In this document: in pieces, positions 25,710-34,925 of the stretch
Layout: every line of letters begins with the position of its first letter
How positions within the stretch are numbered: position 1 is the first letter of the stretch
Source of the DNA: Saccharomonospora sp. CUA-673
Lineage (GTDB): Bacteria; Actinomycetota; Actinomycetes; Mycobacteriales; Pseudonocardiaceae
Reading direction: 5' to 3'
Length of the DNA: 64,000 nt
Assembly (NCBI RefSeq): GCF_001942305.1
Contig: NZ_MKKE01000006.1
Location: forward strand, 1-64,000
The notes under the pieces: model-generated
Database searches by the model: none
Told to the model about the DNA's origin: nothing
The model's input: only the letters and a program-made list of their open reading frames with translations
Made by a program: the position numbers and the translations under genes

Positions 25710-26888
25710 TCAGTATGTAGGCAGGCTCGTGTCGATCTGCTTCGCCCATGCCAAAACGCCGCCGCCGAGGTGCGTCGCACTCGAGAAACCGGCCTTGTGC
25801 AGGGCGGCGAGCGCCTCGGCACTGCGCTGTCCCGACTTGCAGTGCAGCACGATCGGCTTGTCCTGCGGCAGTTCGGCGAGCGCCTCGCCGGACAGGATCC
25901 GGTCCTTCGGGATCAGCGTGGCGCCCTTGATGTTGACGATCTCGTACTCGTGCTGCTCGCGGACGTCGATGAGGGCGAAGTTCTCGCCGGCGTCGAACTT
26001 GGCCTTGAGCTCGGCGGGCGTGATCGTGCTGTCGGAGGCGGCCTGCTGCGCGTCGTCGGACACGACACCGCAGAACGACTCGTAGTCGATCAGCTCGGTG
26101 ATCTTCGGGGTCTCGGGATCCTTGCGGATCTTGACCTCGCGGTACTTCATCTCGAGCGCGTCGTAGCTGATCAGCCGGCCCAGCAGCGGTTCGCCGATGC
26201 CGGTGAGCAGCTTGACGGCCTCGGTGACCATGATCGAGCCGATCGAGGCGCACAGCACGCCCAGCACGCCACCCTCGGCGCACGAGGGGACCATGCCGGG
26301 GGGCGGCGGCTCGGGGTAGAGGTCGCGGTAGTTCAGGCCCCTGCCGTTCGGCGCGTCCTCCCAGAAGACGCTGACCTGGCCCTCGAACCGGAAGATCGAG
26401 CCCCACACGTACGGCTTGCCGAGGATCACGGCGGCGTCGTTCACCAGGTAGCGCGTGGCGAAGTTGTCGGTGCCGTCGAGGATCAGGTCGTAGCCGGCGA
26501 AGATGTCGAGCGCGTTGTCGTTGGTCAGCTGCTCCTGGTGGAGCACGACGTTGACGTACGGGTTGACCTCCGCGACGGACTCCTTGGCCGAGACGGCCTT
26601 CGGCTTGTCGATGTCCGACTGACCGTGGATCACCTGACGCTGCAGGTTGGACTCGTCCACGACGTCGAAGTCGATCACACCGAGGGTGCCCACGCCTGCG
26701 GCGGCGAGGTACAGCAGCGCCGGGCTGCCCAGCCCGCCCGCGCCGATCACGAGCACCCTGGCGTTCTTCAGCCGCTTCTGCCCGTCCATTCCGACATCCG
26801 GGATGATCAGGTGCCTGCTGTAGCGAGCCACCTCATCCTTGGTGAGCTCGGCAGCCGGCTCGACGAGCGGCGGCAGCGCAGTCGACAT
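25710..26888 (-). CDS. moeZ: MoeZ: adenylyltransferase/sulfurtransferase (ThiF/MoeB domain plus rhodanese)
   Basis: 392 residues. It activates the C-termini of small sulfur carriers (MoaD/CysO/ThiS type) by adenylation and loads sulfur. The ThiF domain (15-255) has VLVIGAGGLGSPALLYLAAAG and DFDVVDESNLQRQ. The rhodanese domain (285-390) has the persulfide-forming Cys350 in HCKSGQRS. ATG 26888 is used because GGAGG lies five bases upstream and MSTALPPLVEP matches the family start; an ATG 12 bases earlier is also open. Its products include molybdopterin, the cofactor of the NasA encoded next door. Confidence 0.93.
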   Translation of the reverse strand: MSTALPPLVEPAAELTKDEVARYSRHLIIPDVGMDGQKRLKNARVLVIGAGGLGSPALLYLAAAGVGTLGVIDFDVVDESNLQRQVIHGQSDIDKPKAVSAKESVAEVNPYVNVVLHQEQLTNDNALDIFAGYDLILDGTDNFATRYLVNDAAVILGKPYVWGSIFRFEGQVSVFWEDAPNGRGLNYRDLYPEPPPPGMVPSCAEGGVLGVLCASIGSIMVTEAVKLLTGIGEPLLGRLISYDALEMKYREVKIRKDPETPKITELIDYESFCGVVSDDAQQAASDSTITPAELKAKFDAGENFALIDVREQHEYEIVNIKGATLIPKDRILSGEALAELPQDKPIVLHCKSGQRSAEALAALHKAGFSSATHLGGGVLAWAKQIDTSLPTY

Positions 26889-26985
26889 CACGTCCTCCAT
26901 ATCGCGCTTGTCGCGGTCCCTACAGTTTTAACCGCTCCGGCGAAGGAAACCTTCCCGGCGTCCACGATGTGGACACCGCGGGGCG

Positions 26986-28227
26986 TCACTGCGCCTGGGG
27001 GTTGGGGTAGGCGTTGGGGGTGCAGGTCTTGCCGTCGGCGGGCACGGTGCCGTAGTCGCCGCCCTCGGTGTCGTTGAGGCGGGCGACGTAGTCGTTGGCG
27101 ACGCCGAAGCTCTGCTGCATCATCACCGGGGCCGCGGCGCCCTCGGTCTCGCAGCCCACGTGGCCGTTGCCGAAGGCGTGTCCGACCTCGTGGTTCACGG
27201 CGTAGAAGCGGTATCCGGTGAGGTCGGCGCTGAACGCCTTCGCCCCGCGCACCCACCGTGCCAGGTTGATGACGACGCGGTCGAGGTCGCTGCGGTAGCA
27301 CGACACCGGGTACGGAATGGCGTCCCCGCAGATCTCCTTGGCGGTCTCGGGGGTGGTGAGGCTCACGTGGAAGTCGGGTGAGGGGCCGCTGGCGTCGACG
27401 CGCCGCAGCCGCACCTCGCCGGTGCTGACCCAGCCGCGTTCGGTGTCGGAGAGCACACCTTCGACGGTCTGGGCGAAGCTGTCCTCGCCGGCGAAGCTCG
27501 ACGGGTCGATGCCGTCCTCGACGTCGACGACGTAGTTGTACTCCTGGCCGGAATCGCCCATCAGATCGCTGCTGCCGGGCACGACGTGCCACGAACCCTC
27601 GCCGGCCTCGGTGTAGCTGGGGCCTTCGGGCAGTTCGGCCGTGGGGATGTTGAGGTCCTGGGCCTCGGCGGGGATCTCGCTGACGCCGGGACCGCCCTCG
27701 GCCTCGCCGAACGGGGCACCGGAGGCCGAGCCGCCGGAGCCGGACTCGGGGTCGCCCGAGCCGTTCTGGGTCGTGTCGACCACGACGAGGGCCGTCACGA
27801 CGAGCAGCACCGGGATGGCGTAGACGCGCCAGCCGTACGTGGCGAGGGCCTTGCGCAGGCGCGAGGGCTTCTTCGGCTTGTCCTCGGCCTCGGACTCCGC
27901 GGCGGCCTTACGGGTCTTGCGGCCCTTGCCGCGCCGGCCCGTGTTGTCGGAACTGTCGGGATCGTCGAGGTCTCCGCCGGTGTCGGGGTCGTCGTCGTAG
28001 GCGTCGTCGATGTGGTCGTCGGCGGCGTCGGGGTCGGCGTCGGCGGGCCGAGGGGCCTCGTGGGGCCGCCAGGACGCGCGCAAGGGTTCGCCCCGGGCCG
28101 CGGAGCCGTACCGCTCGTCGAGGGGACGCGAACGGGCGTATCGGCCGCGCCCGTCGCGACCACCGGCGCGGCCGGCCTGACCGGTCCGCGAGCCCTCTCG
28201 CCGCGGTTCGTACGACACCCTGTCCAC
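26986..28227 (-). CDS. DUF3152 protein: membrane-anchored zinc-protease-like (Rv3207c-like)
   Basis: 413 residues. A long charged N-terminus (Arg/Gly then Asp-rich) precedes one membrane segment near 140-158 (YAIPVLLVVTALVVV). The extracellular DUF3152 domain has a metzincin-like zinc motif HEVGHAFGNGH starting at His346 and a conserved Cys after it (GHVGC). It is preceded by INLARWVRGAKAF, which is typical of the family. GTG 28227 starts the frame. The family is actinobacterial and of unknown substrate. It follows the moeZ-TIGR02569 order of mycobacteria. Confidence 0.85.
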   Translation of the reverse strand: MDRVSYEPRREGSRTGQAGRAGGRDGRGRYARSRPLDERYGSAARGEPLRASWRPHEAPRPADADPDAADDHIDDAYDDDPDTGGDLDDPDSSDNTGRRGKGRKTRKAAAESEAEDKPKKPSRLRKALATYGWRVYAIPVLLVVTALVVVDTTQNGSGDPESGSGGSASGAPFGEAEGGPGVSEIPAEAQDLNIPTAELPEGPSYTEAGEGSWHVVPGSSDLMGDSGQEYNYVVDVEDGIDPSSFAGEDSFAQTVEGVLSDTERGWVSTGEVRLRRVDASGPSPDFHVSLTTPETAKEICGDAIPYPVSCYRSDLDRVVINLARWVRGAKAFSADLTGYRFYAVNHEVGHAFGNGHVGCETEGAAAPVMMQQSFGVANDYVARLNDTEGGDYGTVPADGKTCTPNAYPNPQAQ

Positions 28228-28410
28228 GTCGTCAAGACTGCCACACGGTGGGCGGTACGCACGCCACCCCGGATCCGGGGATGTGACGCTCGCGGCGGGT
28301 GACCGCCCAGGCCGACGACGGCCGCCCGGACGACACGTGCATCACCCGTCCGAAGGACACCGCCCTACTCCCACTGCCCCACCGGTAGGCCCGCCCTCTT
28401 CCGGGTCGAG

Positions 28411-28974
28411 TCAACCCTGCGGCAGTTCGGGTTCGACCATTGCAGCGACTTCATCCGCAATGCGACAAGCTTCTTCCGTGCCGTCCGTGGTGCCCGCGTA
28501 GACGTCGACCCTCGAGCTCTCGGTCACACCGATGGCAACGGTGCAGCTCCCGGTACTCGGGATGCGTGCGAACTGACGCCCGTCAACTTCTCCGTGATCG
28601 ATGCCGTTCCCACGATCCTGAGCATCGCTAATACCTTGTTGATCCCGGATTCCCACACTGATCAGCAAGGTGCGTTCTGTGGACTCCCTGTTGGCCAGGT
28701 CGAAGCGACAGTCACGCGCCGTGCCGACGTTCTCCGGCTGACCAGGTGCCATGTCTCCGAACTCAGCGAGCTGATCAGCACCGATCAGCTGGCAGGGCTC
28801 AAGACCGGCCAGGGCTTCTCCCGCATCGCCACCTTGAGGCGATGACGGCGCCGAAGGAGCGGGCGATGCCGTTCCCTCGGGCCGTGCAGACCCCTCTTCG
28901 TCCGGCGAGCATCCTGCCCCCAAAAAGGCAAACATGCCGACGACAGTGGCCGCCACCACGCGCGCAGTATCCAA
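28411..28974 (-). CDS. DUF3558 family lipoprotein
   Basis: About 187 residues. A hydrophobic signal ends in the lipobox LGAGC (Cys22), followed by a Ser/Pro/Thr linker. The DUF3558 domain has paired cysteines (EPCQLIG, ARDCRFD, GSCTVAIG, EEACRIADEV), probably disulfides outside the membrane. The start is uncertain: TTG 28974 is the first start-like codon after an in-frame stop, and GTGs lie at codons 6 and 7. DUF3558 lipoproteins usually end ESX-type cassettes in Pseudonocardiaceae. This gene begins 30 bases after the gene upstream, which fits. Confidence 0.78.
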   Translation of the reverse strand: MDTARVVAATVVGMFAFLGAGCSPDEEGSARPEGTASPAPSAPSSPQGGDAGEALAGLEPCQLIGADQLAEFGDMAPGQPENVGTARDCRFDLANRESTERTLLISVGIRDQQGISDAQDRGNGIDHGEVDGRQFARIPSTGSCTVAIGVTESSRVDVYAGTTDGTEEACRIADEVAAMVEPELPQG

Positions 28975-29004
28975 CTTTCCAACACTCTCGATAGATTCAA
29001 CCAG

Positions 29005-29475
29005 TTAAGCGAAGCGGGACCTTGATACTTCCTCGGCTTCGGCGTACTGGCCTGCGGCCCGATGCAACGCTTCCTTCAACGCCAACACCGTCTTCTGCAA
29101 CGCGTCCAGCTGTGGCACGACACCTTGTGGACCATCCGCAGACAGTCGCACATGCTTCGCTACCTGTTCGGCGTAAGGACCGCTGCCGAGCATGGGCTCC
29201 TGTGCAAGCCGGTCGAAGAGATACCGCTTCCCCTCGATAGCGTCAAGCATCCGATCGCAGACCCCGACGACCTGCTTCACCCCTTCCGGGCTGCTACGAA
29301 ATCCACCGGACTGCGCAGCTTCGATCATGCGCTCCGCGCCGCTGCGCATGCTTTCCACGCCCTGAAGGAAGCCGCCTACCTGGCCAGCGCCGATAGCACT
29401 TCCCACCTGGGCACCGCCCGCAGCACCGGCACCGCCGCCAGAGCCGATCGGGCTGTCACCGAATGCACCGGTCAT
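29005..29475 (-). CDS. Small ESX-cassette protein, function unknown
   Basis: 156 residues. A Gly/Ala-rich N-terminus (GSGGGAGAAGGAQVGSAIG) precedes two or three amphipathic helices with heptad-like spacing (VVPQLDALQKTVLALKEALHRAAGQY), as in WXG100-like or ESX-associated helical proteins; no WXG motif is present. It lies between the HTH-PPE-like gene and the DUF3558 lipoprotein in one direction. This is the usual place for a secretion partner in this cassette, but the role is inferred from position only. Confidence 0.65.
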   Translation of the reverse strand: MTGAFGDSPIGSGGGAGAAGGAQVGSAIGAGQVGGFLQGVESMRSGAERMIEAAQSGGFRSSPEGVKQVVGVCDRMLDAIEGKRYLFDRLAQEPMLGSGPYAEQVAKHVRLSADGPQGVVPQLDALQKTVLALKEALHRAAGQYAEAEEVSRSRFA

Positions 29476-29504
29476 GTCTTCTCCCCTTGATGTCCGGTTG
29501 GTCG

Positions 29505-31145
29505 TTACTCGCCGATGACCGGCGGGGCCGTCCGCTGGTCAGTGCCGAACAAGCTGTCCGGGTCGGCCTCCACAAGCCACGACGGGCGCTGGTGTTCTTC
29601 CTCGTCGCCGCCTTGCTGGTTCGGACGTGCGCCGGCGCCGCCCATCATTCCGGCACCGCCCGCACCGCGGGCACCGCCACCGGCCGCTGCCGCCGCACCC
29701 GGGCCTGCACCGGCGCCGCCCATACCGGGCTTCGCCGCACCCGACCCCGAACCGGCACCCGGCGCGCCACCGGCAGCACCAGCAGCGCCCTTCGCCGCAC
29801 CCGCGGCCGAACCACTGCCGCTACCGGTCGGACCGAAACCACCCGCTGCCGCGGGACGGCCGAGCTTCGAGTTGTACGGCGTATTGCCACCGGCCGCGCC
29901 ACCACCGGCCACGGGGCCGACGGGGCCCATGCCACCGAAACCAGCACCGGCGCCCGGAGTACCCGTGGGCATCCGCGCCGCCGGAGCATTCGCGCCACCC
30001 GGGCCGGTGCCGACCTGACCCTGGCCGGTCGAGTTGCCGGGCATCGGGGTCGGCGTCGGCATGACGCCGGGATTACCACCGGCCGGACCGCTCACGTTGC
30101 CGGGACCGCCACCGCCCGGAACCACCGGCGCACCGCCGGCCGGGCCACCGCCGTAACCGGACGCACTGGTCGTATTCGCGTCACCGGGAATGTTGACCAC
30201 GCCGGTGCCGGGGAACCCGCCACCGTCTCCACCATTCCCACCGGCGAACTCCGGGGGCGGAGAGAACGCGGGCTGCTTCGAGGCAACTTCGTAGAGGTTC
30301 TTGTCGTAGGTCGTCATGACCCGTGCGGCCTCCTGGTGCGCGGCGTCAGCCTGCTCGCGCTTCTCCATGGCCTCCTGGAACGCGCCGATCGGGTTCACCG
30401 GGTTGGACTTCATCGCCGTACCGAAGTCACCCATCAGCCCGTGCGTCTCCACCGGCTCGGGCATCGAGTTCTTCGCCGTCTCGGCAGCGTTCGCCTGGCC
30501 GTAGACACCTTCCGAGGCAAGCTGGGCCTGCTCCGAGTTGGTACGCGACCACTGACCGAGGTTCTGCATGTAGGTGCGCGCCGCGACGTGCACCGAGAAC
30601 GTGAGATCCGCACCGAGAACGACCGCATGCCGACACAGCGTCGACATCAGCAGATCGTCCCGCTCTTCCGTCCGGCGGATGTCCTTCGCCGTCCAACCCA
30701 ATGCCTTCGCGATGTGCACGTGGTCGAGGCCTTGTTCCTCCCGGATCGCCACCAGCGCGGCCTGGATCTGGGACAGGTGAGTCGATTCGTCGACCCGCGT
30801 CACGGTCTCGGGAGCCTCGGCCCCGTCGCGGGTCGTGACGGTGACGTGCACACGGGCGCCAACAGCGTGCGCGTAACGCAGGATGGTGGCGAACTTGCGT
30901 GCCTCGCGCCGCAGCTCGACCCGGTCGACGCTCGTGCTGTTTCCGCCCATCCGACTGCGGATCGTCGTCTCCGACAGCTGCCGCTGCGTACGCACGACCA
31001 CGAGTTCGTCCACCAGCTCGGCGACTCGGTCGGTATGCGTGTCGAGGCCGCCGTCCGCGAGCCGATTCTGCAGGGTCCGGACGACCGTAGGGTTCACCGT
31101 GGGCGGTCGACCAGGCCGCCCACGGCCGCTACTGCTCCCCTCCAC
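29505..31145 (-). CDS. Chimeric protein: duplicated helix-turn-helix N-terminus joined to a PPE-like ESX substrate C-terminus
   Basis: 546 residues from GTG 31145. Residues 1-200 hold two similar XRE-like units: one around LVDELVVVRTQRQLSETTIRSRM...ILRYAHAVGARV, one around ALVAIREEQGLDHVHIAKALG...LCRHAVVLGADL. Residues 205-305 match the second half of Pseudonocardiaceae PPE-like proteins (AAETAKNSMPEPVE, then EAARVMTTYDKNLYEVASKQP). A Gly/Pro-rich stretch follows to 515, and the tail SWLVEADPDSLFGTDQRTAPPVIGE is that family's conserved end. The first half of a PPE domain is missing. It heads a cassette with a small helical protein and a DUF3558 lipoprotein. DNA binding and secretion in one chain is unexpected. 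Confidence 0.8.
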   Translation of the reverse strand: MEGSSSGRGRPGRPPTVNPTVVRTLQNRLADGGLDTHTDRVAELVDELVVVRTQRQLSETTIRSRMGGNSTSVDRVELRREARKFATILRYAHAVGARVHVTVTTRDGAEAPETVTRVDESTHLSQIQAALVAIREEQGLDHVHIAKALGWTAKDIRRTEERDDLLMSTLCRHAVVLGADLTFSVHVAARTYMQNLGQWSRTNSEQAQLASEGVYGQANAAETAKNSMPEPVETHGLMGDFGTAMKSNPVNPIGAFQEAMEKREQADAAHQEAARVMTTYDKNLYEVASKQPAFSPPPEFAGGNGGDGGGFPGTGVVNIPGDANTTSASGYGGGPAGGAPVVPGGGGPGNVSGPAGGNPGVMPTPTPMPGNSTGQGQVGTGPGGANAPAARMPTGTPGAGAGFGGMGPVGPVAGGGAAGGNTPYNSKLGRPAAAGGFGPTGSGSGSAAGAAKGAAGAAGGAPGAGSGSGAAKPGMGGAGAGPGAAAAAGGGARGAGGAGMMGGAGARPNQQGGDEEEHQRPSWLVEADPDSLFGTDQRTAPPVIGE

Positions 31146-31220
31146 TCCGTCGACGCTACTGCGGCCCCGGGGACCTTGTCAGTAGTTCCCGAGAAGGGTC
31201 ACACCCTACGGCTGCGACGG

Positions 31221-32299
31221 CTACCAGCGGTTTTCGGCTACGTACTCCCACATGCCGAGGACGGCCTTGGCGACCGTGACCGGGCGTTCCATCTGGGGGA
31301 CGTGGCCGGTGCTCGGCAGCACCAGCAGCCGCGCCGCCGGGATGGCCTCGGCGGTCGGTTTGGCGCGGCGCACCGAGATGACCTTGTCGTCGGTGCCCCA
31401 CACCACCAGCGTCGGCACGGTGATCCGCGGCGCGACCGACCACAGCGACCGACTGCCCGGCGTGAACCACGTGCGGAAGATCTGCAGCGTGCTGCGGGCC
31501 AGCGCCGGCGCGGCCCACTTGTGCGAGGCGCGCGCGGAGAACTCCTCGGCCTGTTCGGCGATGCGGTGCTTCGGGAAGCGTTCGGCGTCGGCGAAGACGA
31601 GCCGGATCGTCTGCATCGCCCGTTCCTCCGGCGTCATCCGCGCGAAGCTGCGCCGCACCGAACGGCCCACCACCGGCATGTACGCCAGCACCATCCTCGG
31701 ATCGGACAACCGGCGCGGATCCGGGCGCAGATCGGGCATCGCGGGCGAGATCAGCGCCAACGTGCGCACCAGCTCGGGCCTGCGGGCAGCCACGAGCATC
31801 GCGATCGCCCCGCCCATCGAGTTGCCCACCAGGTGCACCGGGCCGTCGAGCGTGTCCAGGTAGCGCACCAGCACGTCGGCGTGCTCGTCGAGGGCGTAGC
31901 CGAAGCCGTCGGAGGGTTGGGAGAAGCCGAAACCGGGCAGATCCACCGCGATACCTGTGGCGTGCGGCGCGAGTTGGGCGGCCAGGTCGGTCCAGTTCGT
32001 CGACGAACCACCCAACCCGTGCACGTAGACCACCGTCTGCCCGTCGGCGCCGGCGTCCGCCGCACGTGCAGCTCGGCACGCGCACCGGAACCGGCGGTAT
32101 CGGCGGCATTCCCGGCACCGGCGGCGTCGTCGGCGGCACCGGGCGCGACGGGTTCCCAGGAGCCCTTCCACGGGGGCACTGTCGGGTCGTAGGCGGGCAA
32201 CGGCGTCCGCGACAACGGCACGTGCGTCAGCGGGGCACGGCCGGGAGCGGCGTCCCGGGCCGGCACTGCGGTCGGAATCGGGGTCACGGTCTCGGTCAC
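31221..32299 (-). CDS. Alpha/beta hydrolase, apparent -1 frameshift
   Basis: After one added base, 359 residues. The N-terminus (VTETVTPIPTAVPARDAAPG, then PLSRTPLPAYDPTVPPWKGSW) is read from GTG 32299 in one frame. The catalytic part (VVYVHGLGGSSTNW, the nucleophile elbow GNSMGGA, the acid in VVWGTDDK and the His in STGHVPQ) is in another. The switch lies near 32055-32063. A long Pro/Ala N-terminal extension before the fold is typical of an actinobacterial group with unknown substrate. It is divergent from the TetR gene at 32382. Confidence 0.82.
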
Positions 32300-32381
32300 G
32301 ACATCCAGGATGCCGCATGAACTCGATGTTTGGCGTTCCCTACCTACTGCCGCGTAATGTGCACGAGGATATGGAGGCGAG

Positions 32382-33005
32382 ATGACTGACACGGCGCACG
32401 GCAGGGGCGTGCGGTTGCCCCGCACGGAACGACGTGCCCAACTGCTAGCAGCGGCGCAGCAGGTGTTCGCCCGCAACGGCTACCACTCGGCAGCCATGGA
32501 CGACATCGCCGAACAGGCCGGGGTGAGCAAGCCGGTGTTGTACCAACACTTCCCCGGCAAGCTCGACCTCTACATCGCGTTGCTCGAGAGCCACGTCGAC
32601 ACCCTGGTCCGCGCCGTGGAGGAAGCACTCGCCTCCACCACGGACAACAAGGAGCGCGTGCACAACGCCGTCGGGGCGTTCTTCGACTTCGTCAACGGCG
32701 ACGTCGGCGCGTTCCGCATGGTCTTCGAATCGGACCTGCGCGGCGAACCCGACGTCCAGCGCGCCGTCGACCGCGCCACCACGGCCACCGTCGACGCGAT
32801 CGCCAAGACGATCATGTCCGACGCCGGGCTCGACGCCGAACGCGCGCGCCTGCTGGCCGTCGGCCTCGTGGGCATGAGCCAGGTCAGCGCGCGCTACTGG
32901 CTCGACCAGGACGCCGAGGTCAGCCGCGACGACGCCGTGCGCCTCACCGCTACGCTGGCGTGGCGTGGGATCGGCGCGGGCTTTCCCCTGCAGAACCCCC
33001 AGTAG
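32382..33005 (+). CDS. TetR family regulator (Rv3208-like)
   Basis: 207 residues. The helix-turn-helix (residues about 30-65: AQQVFARNGYHSAAMDDIAEQAGVSKPVLYQHFPGK) is a standard TetR N-domain, followed by an all-helical ligand/dimer domain. GGAGG lies six bases before the ATG. In mycobacteria an orthologous-looking regulator follows DUF3152. The 3-prime 56 bases overlap the convergent hydrolase at 32950. Ligand and targets are unknown; the divergent hydrolase 82 bases away is a candidate target. Confidence 0.88.
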   Translation: MTDTAHGRGVRLPRTERRAQLLAAAQQVFARNGYHSAAMDDIAEQAGVSKPVLYQHFPGKLDLYIALLESHVDTLVRAVEEALASTTDNKERVHNAVGAFFDFVNGDVGAFRMVFESDLRGEPDVQRAVDRATTATVDAIAKTIMSDAGLDAERARLLAVGLVGMSQVSARYWLDQDAEVSRDDAVRLTATLAWRGIGAGFPLQNPQ

Positions 33006-33930
33006 CCGCCGCGGTCTCGGTGGCCTCGGTGGCCTCGGTCGCCTCGGCCACGAGGTCGACGATCGCGTCGGTGACGCCGGCGTGCCGCTCCTGGGTGATC
33101 ATGTGTCCCGCGCCGGGGAAGATCCACATGCGGGCGTCCGGCAGTTCCTTCGCGATCGCCTCGGCGTGCTTGACGGGCGTGAGCCGGTCGGCCTCGCCCA
33201 CCAACACCACCGTGGGGACGGTGCGCAACGCAGCCAACGCCGTTGGGCGGTTGTGCAGGGCGATGGCGTTCTGGAACCCGCCCACGCTGCGGGGATGAGC
33301 CTTGCGCAACTGATCGGCGACGCACGCGACGTCGCCGGGATGCGGCTTCTTCCCGAACACCATCAGCCGTGCACCCAGCCGGGCCGGCGGACCGCCGACC
33401 GGCAACCGCTCCCGCCGGTACGCGAGCAACATGGTCGCGAGCCGGCGCTCCAGTCGCGCTGCGCCCCTGCCCAGCGCGCCGGGGAGTCCGAGGGTGACGC
33501 GGTCCATGTTCCCCGAGGACGTCGCCACGAACGCCGCGCCGACGACGCGCGTACGCACCAGGTCCGGATGCCGATCGGCCAGCGCCATCATCGTCATCCC
33601 GCCCATCGAATGACCCGCCAGCACCAGCGGACCCGACGGCACGGTCTGCGCGATCACCTCGGCCAGGTCGTCGGCCAACTGCTCGATCGTGGCCGTGCCC
33701 GGCGCCGCCGGGTCCGAAACGCCGTGGCCCCGCAGGTCGAACCGCACGAGGCGCGTCGACGGCGACCGCCTCACCAACCCCGCGACCACGCGGTCCCAGG
33801 TCCGCAGATCCTGGGTCCAGCCGTGGACCAGCACGATCGTCGGTCGCGTCTCCGCTCCGGGCTCGTCGGTGCTGCCGAGACCGCGAGTCTCGGCATGCAG
33901 CCGCGTCCCGTCCGAGGTGATCACCTGCAC
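32950..33930 (-). CDS. Alpha/beta hydrolase
   Basis: 326 residues with a complete fold: VLVHGWTQDLRTWD, nucleophile elbow AGHSMGGM, an acid region GEADRLTPV and the catalytic His in PGAGHMI. The first 290 residues are family-like. The Thr/Glu/Ala-rich tail (ATEATEATE) overlaps the end of the TetR gene on the other strand and may not be functional. Substrate is unknown. Upstream and in the same direction is the AurF-like gene, ending 11 bases away, so the two may be co-transcribed. Confidence 0.85.
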   Translation of the reverse strand: MQVITSDGTRLHAETRGLGSTDEPGAETRPTIVLVHGWTQDLRTWDRVVAGLVRRSPSTRLVRFDLRGHGVSDPAAPGTATIEQLADDLAEVIAQTVPSGPLVLAGHSMGGMTMMALADRHPDLVRTRVVGAAFVATSSGNMDRVTLGLPGALGRGAARLERRLATMLLAYRRERLPVGGPPARLGARLMVFGKKPHPGDVACVADQLRKAHPRSVGGFQNAIALHNRPTALAALRTVPTVVLVGEADRLTPVKHAEAIAKELPDARMWIFPGAGHMITQERHAGVTDAIVDLVAEATEATEATETAAATGGSAGESPRRSHATPA

Positions 33931-33940
33931 GTCGCCATCC

Positions 33941-34882
33941 TCATTTCTCCGGCAGCAGTCCCGCCCTGCGCCACAACCGCATGCCCGGTGCGCCGACCAG
34001 ACCGACCCGGTCGAGGAAGGGCATGATCTTCTCGCCCGCGAACAGCAACGTGGCCCGCCAATGGGGGTTGGCCAGCGCCGCGCGGTAACCGTCCCGCGGG
34101 CGGATCCCGACGGACGCGTAGACGTAGGGGTGGATCAGACTGCGGCAGATGTGCCAGGCGGTGTAGGCGACCATCCACCGCTGATACGCCAGCTCGGCCT
34201 TGCCCATGCCCTCGATCCGGCGGACGACCTCCTCGCGCGCGAACGTGACGTGCCGCGCCTCCTCCAGCACGTGGATGCGGTTGACCATGCGCACCAGCGG
34301 CTGGATGTCGGGGGAGTTCATCTGCTCGCGCTGCAGCCGGTCGAGGATCTCCTCGGCGATCAGGATCGAGCCGTACAGCGCCGGGCCGTAGCCGATGATC
34401 GGCAGGAGCTTGGCGAATCGGCGACGCCATTCCACCGGGCCGTAGTACGGGCAGCCGAAGGCGTTCGACATGCGCGCGAACATCGTGGAGTGCCGACACT
34501 CGTCGGCGATCTCGGTCAGCGCGTACTGCGCGTGATTCGTCGTGGGATCGCCGTCGTGCACCTCCTTGAGCAGCAACTGCATGAGGATGACCTCGAACCA
34601 GATGCCGTTCGTGGCGATGCTGGCCATCTCGTGCTTGCCCAGCTCGATACGCTGCTCGGGCGTCAGCCGCTGCCACAGGTCGGTGCCGTAGAGGCTCGAA
34701 CGCTCCTCGAGCACGAAATGCTTGCCCTCGACGAGGGGCGCGCCCCAGTCGATGTCGACGTCGGGGTCGTAGAATTTGTTCGCCGACGACGTCAGGAGCC
34801 GCTCCGCGGTCCGTTCCCGCCCGGCTTCCGGGTCGATTTCTGCGCTGGAGCTGCCCTGGGCGTTGCCACGGGTCCGCGTCAT
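33941..34882 (-). CDS. AurF-type diiron oxygenase
   Basis: 313 residues of the p-aminobenzoate N-oxygenase (AurF) family, which oxidises amines or other substrates at a non-haem diiron centre. Metal-ligand motifs are visible: EVILMQLLLKEVHDGD, EIADECRHSTMF (ExxxxH-type pair), EEILDRLQREQM and VLEEARHVTFAREE. It is divergent from a TetR gene with a shared operator-like palindrome cluster, and is followed by an alpha/beta hydrolase. No biosynthetic cluster surrounds it, so the natural substrate is not apparent. Confidence 0.88.
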   Translation of the reverse strand: MTRTRGNAQGSSSAEIDPEAGRERTAERLLTSSANKFYDPDVDIDWGAPLVEGKHFVLEERSSLYGTDLWQRLTPEQRIELGKHEMASIATNGIWFEVILMQLLLKEVHDGDPTTNHAQYALTEIADECRHSTMFARMSNAFGCPYYGPVEWRRRFAKLLPIIGYGPALYGSILIAEEILDRLQREQMNSPDIQPLVRMVNRIHVLEEARHVTFAREEVVRRIEGMGKAELAYQRWMVAYTAWHICRSLIHPYVYASVGIRPRDGYRAALANPHWRATLLFAGEKIMPFLDRVGLVGAPGMRLWRRAGLLPEK

Positions 34883-34925
34883 TGCGGCCCACCACCTTCC
34901 GCCACTTACTGCCGCCGAACTTTTC

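Noticed and set aside
32100..32318. The Arg-rich N-terminus of the hydrolase frame ending at 32318.
   Set aside because: It is an out-of-frame reading; the neighbouring frame gives a Pro/Ala N-terminus that fits the family, joined by one missing base.
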